From IMG/VR virus record IMGVR_UViG_3300037228_000171, positions 1 to 26,322 of that record: DNA of 26,322 nucleotides; one strand, given 5' to 3'. Below, piece by piece: positions 13,450 to 19,051 of the stretch. Made by a program: the position numbers and the translations under genes. The DNA is from a virus. Position 1 is the stretch's first letter, and every line of letters starts with the position of its first letter. Under the pieces are notes generated by a model, which did not search any database, was not told where the DNA came from, and saw nothing but the letters and a program-made list of their open reading frames with translations.

Positions 13450-13680
13450 ATGGCAAAACCAAAGACTCGAAAGCATTCGGGCCGCAAGCGCGTGCCGCGG
13501 CCAGAGCGCATAGATCCCGGCCAGCGGTACACACTCCCAGAGACCGACGCGGCGCTCGGTCAGTCGCACGTTAAGACCTACCAACAAATAAAAAGCGGCG
13601 AGCTGAAGTCGATTGTCGACGGCCGCCGGCGCTATGTGCCAGGCGCCGAGATCATCCGCGTCTCGAGCCCGCGCGATTGA
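13450..13680 (+). CDS. Excisionase-like HTH DNA-binding protein
   Basis: The 76-aa protein has a very basic N-terminus (KTRKHSGRKRVPRPERI) followed by a small winged-HTH: QRYTLPETDAALGQSHVKTY, QQIKSGELKSIVDGRRRYVP. It resembles the protein at 10856-11092 and probably regulates or excises its own element. The ATG has GAGG five bases upstream. Its stop is followed 20 bases later by the replication gene. Confidence 0.7.
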   Translation: MAKPKTRKHSGRKRVPRPERIDPGQRYTLPETDAALGQSHVKTYQQIKSGELKSIVDGRRRYVPGAEIIRVSSPRD

Positions 13681-13699
13681 GCGCGCCGGCGCGCTGAAT

Positions 13700-14278
13700 A
13701 TGGCCCGCATTCGATGCGTCAAACCGGAAATCTTCCAGAGCCCGCAGGTGATGGACTTATCTCCGCTTGGGCAGATTTGTTTCCTCGGATTGATTTTCCA
13801 GGCTGACGACGCAGGCCGCGGCTCGGCGGATCCGCGCAAGATCAAGGGCACAACCTTCTGCGGCAATGACGAGGTGAACGGTGAACGCGTCGCCGAGCTG
13901 CTGAGCGAAGTCGCCAGTCGCGGTCTCTGCGTGCTCTACGACGCCCCCGATCATGGCAGGTTGTACGCGTTGCCGACGTGGAGCAAACACCAACGCATCA
14001 ATCGACCGAGTGCGAGTCGCTACCCGGCGCCACCTGATACCTCAGCGAGTGCTCACGGACAACGCACTGAGGACTCACTGAATCCTCACTGTGGATCTGA
14101 TCTGATCGGATCGGATGGAAAGGATCGGAAGGGAGGGGATCGGAAGGGGAACCAAACCGGCGCGCCCCCGGCTACTGGGCCGAAAGCCGGGCGCGGCGAG
14201 ATTGAGAAAAATCGCCGGCGGGCAATCATGGCGGCGATTGGCCGGTCGGTTGCCGAGATCCGAGAGCAGGAGCCATGA
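13700..14278 (+). CDS. Phage replication initiator-like protein
   Basis: The 192-aa protein begins MARIRCVKPEIFQSPQVMDL and runs through LSPLGQICFLGLIFQADDAG, then PRKIKG, a second helix region and LYALPTWSKHQRINRPSASR. This is the N-terminal winged-helix pattern of phage replisome organiser and O-like proteins ('RIR.vKPefw.de.. l....R.lfigLw..aDd.Gr'). The C-terminal third is a polar Gly/Asp/Lys linker, encoded by GATC-rich DNA repeats, followed by a basic helix. Lambda O likewise has its origin iterons inside its gene. The ATG at 13700 is chosen from the family start; its ribosome binding site is weak. Confidence 0.72.
   Translation: MARIRCVKPEIFQSPQVMDLSPLGQICFLGLIFQADDAGRGSADPRKIKGTTFCGNDEVNGERVAELLSEVASRGLCVLYDAPDHGRLYALPTWSKHQRINRPSASRYPAPPDTSASAHGQRTEDSLNPHCGSDLIGSDGKDRKGGDRKGNQTGAPPATGPKAGRGEIEKNRRRAIMAAIGRSVAEIREQEP
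14065..14148 (+). repeat. Iteron-like GATC-rich direct repeats, candidate origin
   Basis: Three CACTG-containing repeats at 14065, 14076 and 14087 are 11 bases apart. They are followed by six GATC sites in 48 bases (14094, 14099, 14104, 14109, 14123, 14138) and by three copies of GGATCGGAwGGr starting at 14108, 14122 and 14137. The array lies inside the replication initiator gene, as the lambda origin lies inside gene O. This makes it a candidate replication origin. Low-complexity coding DNA is the alternative. Confidence 0.5.
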
Positions 14279-14291
14279 GGCCTAGAGCGTC

Positions 14292-14492
14292 ATGACGAAA
14301 CGCACACTCAGGCCGACCGAGCTCACGCAGCGCCGCGATCCCGACTTCTGCAATATCTCCAATGCCGAGGCTGTGCGCCGCGTGCAGCTGCTGGTGCGCA
14401 TGGGGCTGCCCGAGGAGCTCGTGGGCTCGCTCTATGGTTGGGGCGCAAACGACGTGCGACGCGCCCTGGCCGATCGAGCGAGTCAGTCATGA
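14292..14492 (+). CDS. Small HTH-like protein (66 aa)
   Basis: The protein starts MTKRTLRPTELTQRRDPDFC and ends with an HTH-like segment, RRVQLLVRMGLPEELVGSLY then GWGANDVRRALADR, similar in layout to the tiny HTH protein at 5060-5251. It is preceded by a six-codon ORF (14275-14295) that bridges the replication gene and this one through ATGA overlaps. A role in transcription control or packaging-site recognition is possible. Confidence 0.5.
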   Translation: MTKRTLRPTELTQRRDPDFCNISNAEAVRRVQLLVRMGLPEELVGSLYGWGANDVRRALADRASQS

Positions 14493-14696
14493 GTCGCGTG
14501 AAGTAATTTCCGCTTCAGAAAATGGCAGCAAAAGTTGATTCGTGGCATCGATCGCGAGTCGCGCCTGGTGGCACAGCCGACACGGGCGACCGCTTCGCAC
14601 GAAGCGACCGGAACCGCCGCATGCCGGGCACACACGCACGGCTCTCTCGACGTGTATGCGCAGATCGACCATCAATGCTCTCTCCTGAGCGTTCAT
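14487..14696 (-). CDS. Small zinc-finger protein on the opposite strand
   Basis: The 69-aa reading from ATG 14696 contains CPACGGSG (about 25-32) and CRLCHQAR (about 42-49). The CxxC...CxxC pairs resemble a DnaJ-type zinc-binding hairpin, as in many small phage proteins. It lies antisense in a gap between two plus-strand genes and its end overlaps the 14292-14492 gene by six bases. No strong ribosome binding site precedes it. The clean zinc motif is the main support. Confidence 0.5.
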   Translation of the reverse strand: MNAQERALMVDLRIHVERAVRVCPACGGSGRFVRSGRPCRLCHQARLAIDATNQLLLPFSEAEITSRDS

Positions 14697-14755
14697 GTGG
14701 CTGATATTTACACGAAAATCGCTGCAGCGAGAAATTCCGCCGCCTGGCCGCAGCC

Positions 14756-15673
14756 ATGAGCGAGCGCATGCGACTGGCGAGCTACGCGCGTCACTTCGGC
14801 GAGCGCGTAGCTGGGCTCTCACCCAACACACGTGCGCGCTACGCATCAGAACTGCGCCGACACATCCTGCCGGCGCTCGGCGCACGCCCGCTCGAGCGAA
14901 TCGATGCTACCGTCGCGCAGCGATTCCTTGCGACGCTGCTGCAGCAAGAGAAACTCGCCGCTGCCACCATTTGCAGCGCAGGGCATCTGTTGCTGCGCGT
15001 ACTCAAATCCGCGGCCGCCGAAGGGCATCGGGCGCACGCGATCGATGCTCGTGCTCTCGTGTGGCCGCGCGAGCAACGCGCCAGAGCCGAGCCGCGCGCG
15101 TTTTCCAGAGAAGAAACGGCGCGCATCCTGGCTCACGCGCGCCCGAGCTGGATACGCACGCTTTTCGCGCTGTTGGCGATGACGGGTTTACGCGCCGGCG
15201 AGGGTTTGGGACTGGATTGGAGCCACGTCGAGCTCGAAAGCGCGATGCTGCACGTGCGACAGCAAGCCAGCCGCGGCCGACTGCGCACGCTCAAGTCACG
15301 CGTGAGTGCCGCGGATCTGCCGCTTCACCACGAGCTGCAGCCGATCCTGGCCGAGTTCTGGCGCGAGCAAGGCTCTCCCAGCGCTGGCCTGGTGTTTGCC
15401 GGCGCAGGCGGCCTGCCGCGAGCCGCCACGGGCATCGCGAGCCGACATCTGACACCGCTGCTCGTGAAGCTCCAGATCCCGCATGCGGGTCTGCATGCGT
15501 TTAGGCATGGCTTCTGCAGCGCGTGTTGGCAGGCAGGGTTGCCAGCCGACACGATCCGTCGCCTGATGCGTCACAGCACCCTGGCGATGACGTTGAGATA
15601 CAGCCACACCGCTGCGACGGAACTGCGCGCCGGCGTCGATCGACTGACCTGGCCGTTGAGCGCATCCACGTGA
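14756..15673 (+). CDS. Second tyrosine recombinase (XerC/D-like)
   Basis: The 305-aa protein has a core-binding domain (about 5-105, LSPNTRARYASELRRHILPA) and a catalytic domain with the full set R146 (TGLRAGE), K180 (TLKS), H247 and R250 (HAFRHG), H273 (MRHSTLAMT) and Y282 (LRYSH). Its length and lack of an arm domain make it more like Xer recombinases than like the 402-aa integrase upstream. It lies between replication and packaging genes rather than at an element end. It may resolve dimers of the element or be a remnant of an inserted second element. The ATG at 14756 was chosen as the first in frame. Confidence 0.88.
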   Translation: MSERMRLASYARHFGERVAGLSPNTRARYASELRRHILPALGARPLERIDATVAQRFLATLLQQEKLAAATICSAGHLLLRVLKSAAAEGHRAHAIDARALVWPREQRARAEPRAFSREETARILAHARPSWIRTLFALLAMTGLRAGEGLGLDWSHVELESAMLHVRQQASRGRLRTLKSRVSAADLPLHHELQPILAEFWREQGSPSAGLVFAGAGGLPRAATGIASRHLTPLLVKLQIPHAGLHAFRHGFCSACWQAGLPADTIRRLMRHSTLAMTLRYSHTAATELRAGVDRLTWPLSAST

Positions 15674-15790
15674 TGCCAACGCACGCCATAAACGCGCCGC
15701 ACAACAGGCGTGCCGCTGCAGCGCCAGTGCATCTGTTGTGCACCTCAATCTGGTAAACGCACTCGACACAAAAACGCAAGGAATCGACGC

Positions 15791-16108
15791 ATGAGCTCGC
15801 TCTCAGAACTCGATCTCGCCGAGCTTCGGCTCGAGGAGCGCTCCGAATTGGCCGCTCGCCGCGACGCAGCGGACCTCATGCTTCTCATCGTGTGCCAGTC
15901 GCTCGATCCCATGAATCGTGTTGACGACGAGTATGAGCTTCACTTGCTGGCGAACGCGCCGCTGGGCTGGCGCTGCCTGGCTGTGCGCCGATCGTGGGGC
16001 GGGCTGCGCCGCTTGCTCGAGGAGTGCGGTCGACCGATGTTCCTGCGCCGCCTGCATGAGCGAGCGAAGCCATGCGCGTTGCACGCGACAGCCGCGAGTC
16101 ACACGTGA
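15791..16108 (+). CDS. Hypothetical 105-aa protein
   Basis: The ATG at 15791 has AAGGA eight bases upstream, better than upstream in-frame starts. The protein starts MSSLSELDLAELRLEERSEL. It is acidic and helical in the N-terminal half and basic in the C-terminal half (LRRLLEECGRPMFLRRLHER). No motif or family is recognised. Its stop overlaps a 55-aa ORF as GTGA. Confidence 0.5.
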   Translation: MSSLSELDLAELRLEERSELAARRDAADLMLLIVCQSLDPMNRVDDEYELHLLANAPLGWRCLAVRRSWGGLRRLLEECGRPMFLRRLHERAKPCALHATAASHT

Positions 16109-16272
16109 GGCCGAATGCGATAGGCCTGGTGTTTCCAGGTTTGAATCGCTCGGGTCCTTATCGGCACCCCATCATGCCGCGGGTCGGGCGACCGCGATTC
16201 GCGACCTTCGATGATCAAAAAAAGTCACTGAATTCTGAGTTCTCGACATCAAATAGTCGGAGCACAGCGTGA
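16105..16272 (+). CDS. Possible 55-aa coupled protein
   Basis: The GTG at 16105 overlaps the previous stop as GTGA, and the TGA at 16270-16272 overlaps the GTG of the small-terminase gene in the same way. Coupling at both ends favours a real gene. The protein begins VRPNAIGLVFPGLNRSGPYR and ends in a Ser/Asn-rich tail. It lacks a recognisable domain. It may serve only as a translated linker. Confidence 0.4.
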   Translation: MRPNAIGLVFPGLNRSGPYRHPIMPRVGRPRFATFDDQKKSLNSEFSTSNSRSTA

Positions 16273-16847
16273 TACATCGCAAACGCGTCAAACAGCAGCG
16301 GCAGAAAGAGGCTGTAAAACGAGCCAAGAAGCGCGCATCGAATGAGCTTCGTGTGCCGCGCATCAACGCAAAGCAGCTCGCGCGGATCTTCGCTGTGAGC
16401 CAGGGCTTGGTCTCGACCTGGTTGAACGAAGGTCTCCCAGCGATTCGGCCAGGCCGAAGCGGCGCCGTGGTTTTGATCGATCTGATGCGCGCTTGCCCAT
16501 GGATCCTCGCGCGCACCGGCGAGGCAGCGCCCGATAGCGCACTGGGAATTGCGCGCGTGCGCTTCGAGACAGCGCGTGCGGAAAAGTTTGAACTCGAGAA
16601 CGCGCGAAGGCGCGGCGAGCTGGTGCTGCTATCGTACGTCAGCGAAATCATGAACGAGATGGCGGCCGACCTGGGCGCACGCCTCGATGCGATCTCGGGC
16701 CGCTGTGCCAATGAATTCGCCGGGATTACCGATCCCGCGCTACTGCGACAGCGACTCCTGCAGGAGTGCCGCGCCGTGCGTCTCGGTGCTGCCGAGCACG
16801 TTCTAAAGCTGGCCAATACTCCGCCCGCCGGCGAGGCCTCGAGCTGA
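16269..16847 (+). CDS. Phage terminase small subunit, Nu1-like
   Basis: The 192-aa protein has a basic N-terminus and a winged-HTH (INAKQLARIFAVSQGLVSTW, LNEGLPAIRPGRSG, about 33-65). A long helix follows, with the Nu1-type pattern RFETARAEKFELENARRRGE (about 98-117), then LVLLSYVSEIMNEMAADLGA and a C-terminal helical region. Lambda Nu1-type proteins bind cos DNA and recruit the large terminase. The start is GTG 16269 with GGAG six bases upstream. No large terminase follows. The only one in the window is at 2506-4092 and is of the PBSX type, not the lambda GpA type. Confidence 0.7.
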   Translation: MIHRKRVKQQRQKEAVKRAKKRASNELRVPRINAKQLARIFAVSQGLVSTWLNEGLPAIRPGRSGAVVLIDLMRACPWILARTGEAAPDSALGIARVRFETARAEKFELENARRRGELVLLSYVSEIMNEMAADLGARLDAISGRCANEFAGITDPALLRQRLLQECRAVRLGAAEHVLKLANTPPAGEASS

Positions 16848-16849
16848 TT

Positions 16850-17278
16850 GTGCACGCGGAAGCGATGCGCGTTGCGGAGGCCGCGGCCGAGCTTGGCGTG
16901 CGACCCGATACGCTGCGCGCCTGGATCCGGCGCGGTGCACCAGTTGTGCAGCCAGGCTCACCGGGACCAGGCCGCGGTGCCCTGGTCGATCTGGATGCTG
17001 TGCGGCGCTGGCGTGCTCGCGGCGCCGATGGCGCGCCGGCGCTGGCCATAGATGCCGAGCTCATTGCCCGGGGCGCTATGGCGGCGTTTCGTGATGGGAT
17101 GCACCGTGATTACGGTCTCACCGACCGCCAGGCCGCGGGCCTAATTTCGGAAGTCTGGGCCCACATCGTGCGCGAGGCGTCAGGAGGACACCCTCCGCGC
17201 GAACCGTGGCCCGAGCAAATCGCGACGCTCATCGCGATTGCGCAATCATCAATCATTGCGGTCAGCCAACTGGAATAG
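16850..17278 (+). CDS. Winged-HTH protein after the small terminase gene
   Basis: The N-terminal part, MRVAEAAAELGVRPDTLRAW then IRRGAPVVQP, is a HTH domain like those in Nu1 and MerR-type proteins, and a second acidic-basic segment is followed by a helical C-terminus. Starts at GTG 16850 and ATG 16865 are both possible; the latter has GGA close by. It begins two bases after the terminase stop. The tandem of two HTH proteins suggests that both recognise element DNA. Confidence 0.6.
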   Translation: MHAEAMRVAEAAAELGVRPDTLRAWIRRGAPVVQPGSPGPGRGALVDLDAVRRWRARGADGAPALAIDAELIARGAMAAFRDGMHRDYGLTDRQAAGLISEVWAHIVREASGGHPPREPWPEQIATLIAIAQSSIIAVSQLE

Positions 17279-17296
17279 CGTGGAGGACCAGATCGA

Positions 17297-17491
17297 ATGC
17301 CGATCACGATGGCCTATAACGCCGCCAAGCGCGAGGCGACGTTAAGCGAGGGCGACAGCGGCTTGACCTTCAAGGTGCGCAACGTGACCCTGGCGAAGGC
17401 GATCGAGTGGCGCGATAAGCACTCGCCAGAGTTCTTCCGCCGGCGATGCCGCATGCACTCGTTCGGCGGCACCGTCCAGCGCCAGGCCTGA
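17297..17491 (+). CDS. Hypothetical 64-aa protein before the capsid gene
   Basis: The ATG has GGAGG nine bases upstream, a strong site. The protein begins MPITMAYNAAKREATLSEGD, is charged and ends in a basic stretch (EFFRRRCRMHSFGGTVQRQA). No domain is recognised. It lies 54 bases before the capsid start, where scaffold or head-accessory genes often occur, but the product is too short for a protease. Confidence 0.5.
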   Translation: MPITMAYNAAKREATLSEGDSGLTFKVRNVTLAKAIEWRDKHSPEFFRRRCRMHSFGGTVQRQA

Positions 17492-17545
17492 CATGGCTAC
17501 GGCAAAGGATCGCACTCACTCGCTTTGGTCGTGAGGAATCACAAC

Positions 17546-18775
17546 ATGCTGCTAAACGAAAAAACAAGACACGACATCCTCGATGAGGCGCAGGCCGTAT
17601 CGGCATGGGAACGCATGAAGGGCGCGATCGAGTTTCTGCGACCGGCGGGGCGCCCGCGCTTCGCCGCCTCTCCTGCGGAGACGCTACCGGCCTTGGTCGG
17701 ACTGAGCGAGCGCGAGATCCGAAATTACTCCGTACTCTCCATGGTTCGGCACGTCGCGGCCAATCATGACGGCCGATGGCGAAAAATCCCGACGTTGGAG
17801 ACCGAGTGCACGCTGCAGATCGAAATGATGCTGAACAATCAAGCGCGCGCTACGGACGGCTTCTTCGTTCCTTACGAGATACAGCGCAGATCTTTTCCAA
17901 TGACGCGCGCGGACACGGTGGGCGTCGGTGCGGCCGGCGGCTACCTGGTGGCGACCGAGCTCGTGAGCTTCATCGATCTGCTGCGCAATCGAACGGTGGC
18001 TTTCCGGCTCGGCGCTTTTGCGCTCTCCGGACTGGCTTACCGGGCGGGCCAGGGCAACATTTCAATTCCGAAGCTCACGGGAGCCGCCACCGCATCCTGG
18101 CTCGCGAGTGAAACCGCGCAGGTCAATGGCGGCAATTCGAGTAACCAGGCGTTTTCGCAACTGTCGCTCTCGCCGCACAACGTGGGCGCCTACACCGAAA
18201 TCAGCCGGCAGCTGCTCATGCAGTCGACCCCGAGCGCTGAGGCACTCGTGATGTGGGATCTCGCAGCCGTCATTGCGATCGCTCTGGATGAGGCCGCGAT
18301 CAACGGACCAGGTACGGACGGCGCGCCTGTCGGCATCCTCAACACGCCGAACGTGCAAGCCTTCGGCGGCACTGTCTCGACAATTCCGTGGGCGAGTTTG
18401 CTTGCGATGGAAGCCGACCTGTTGACTAGCAACGTGCCCATGACCGCACCCGCATGGGCATCAACGGTAGCTATTGCGCAGGCGCTCGCAGATCGTCAGA
18501 CGTTCGCCGGCGGCTCGTTGCCGATCTGGGCGGGCTCACTCGTTGAAGGCACGATCAACGAAAACCGCGCAATGAGCTCTGGCCAAGTTCCGAGTGGGAC
18601 CCTCATCCTCGGCGATTGGAATCAAATGGTCATCGCCGACTGGGGGCAGCTCGAGATCGAGGTCAATCCGTACGCAAACTTCCAGGCCGGCCTCATCGGC
18701 GTGCGCGCGATTGCCGGTGTGGATATTGGACTGCGCAACCCCGCGGCGTTCTGTGTGGCAACTGGCGTGACATGA
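17546..18775 (+). CDS. HK97-fold phage major capsid protein
   Basis: The 409-aa product is the main shell protein of the phage head. The C-terminal 290 residues show the HK97-family course: VGVGAAGGYLVATELVSFID, then NISIPKLTGAATASWLASET, SQLSLSPHNVGAYTEISRQL, DEAAINGPGTDGAPVGIL and a terminal FQAGLIGVRAIAGVDIGLRN. The first 120 or so residues form the delta/scaffold-like region usually removed by a protease, but no protease gene is present. The ATG at 17546 has GAGGA eight bases upstream. No portal precedes it. A terminator-like hairpin follows. Confidence 0.88.
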   Translation: MLLNEKTRHDILDEAQAVSAWERMKGAIEFLRPAGRPRFAASPAETLPALVGLSEREIRNYSVLSMVRHVAANHDGRWRKIPTLETECTLQIEMMLNNQARATDGFFVPYEIQRRSFPMTRADTVGVGAAGGYLVATELVSFIDLLRNRTVAFRLGAFALSGLAYRAGQGNISIPKLTGAATASWLASETAQVNGGNSSNQAFSQLSLSPHNVGAYTEISRQLLMQSTPSAEALVMWDLAAVIAIALDEAAINGPGTDGAPVGILNTPNVQAFGGTVSTIPWASLLAMEADLLTSNVPMTAPAWASTVAIAQALADRQTFAGGSLPIWAGSLVEGTINENRAMSSGQVPSGTLILGDWNQMVIADWGQLEIEVNPYANFQAGLIGVRAIAGVDIGLRNPAAFCVATGVT

Positions 18776-18918
18776 GGTTTTTGTCCCCGGCGTGTCATCC
18801 GCCGGCGCGGTTGAGCCGATCGAGACCGTGGAGCATGAAACATCGACGGCTGCAGACGTGCGAGCGCCCTTCTCGATATCCGCCGCGCCGAACCTGCCGT
18901 TGATACACGAGACGATCA

Positions 18919-18960
18919 GGCAGAGGGTGCTAGCACGTGCTCATCCTCTGCCCCTTTTTC
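18919..18960 (+). terminator. Rho-independent terminator after the capsid gene
   Basis: GGCAGAGGGTG (18919-18929) pairs with CATCCTCTGCC (18942-18952) with one mismatch. The loop itself contains the palindrome AGCACGTGCT. CCTTTTT follows directly. This is a good intrinsic terminator signature 140 bases after the capsid stop. It would separate capsid from tape-measure transcription. Confidence 0.7.
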
Positions 18961-18997
18961 GAATTGACCGCACAAGCGCCGCGGCCAATGCCCGAAA

Positions 18998-19028
18998 CCC
19001 GGCGCGGCGCGGATCTAGCCGCGCCGGG
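18998..19028 (+). promoter_or_regulatory. Perfect GC-rich hairpin before the tape-measure gene
   Basis: CCCGGCGCGGC (18998-19008) pairs perfectly with GCCGCGCCGGG (19018-19028) around a nine-base loop. No T-run follows, so it is not a classic terminator. It lies 23 bases before the ATG of the tape-measure gene. It might control mRNA ends or translation. The 276-base capsid-to-tape gap holds this, the terminator and no convincing gene. Confidence 0.45.
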
Positions 19029-19051
19029 CGTAAGGCAATAAAGGACCGCAA

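Noticed and set aside
14695-15504. 269-aa Arg/Ala-rich ORF overlapping the second recombinase
   Set aside because: It is an out-of-frame shadow; the recombinase frame holds all catalytic motifs.
16129-16160. tRNA T-arm-like bases GGTTTGAATCGCTCGG
   Set aside because: The stem does not pair and no acceptor or CCA follows.
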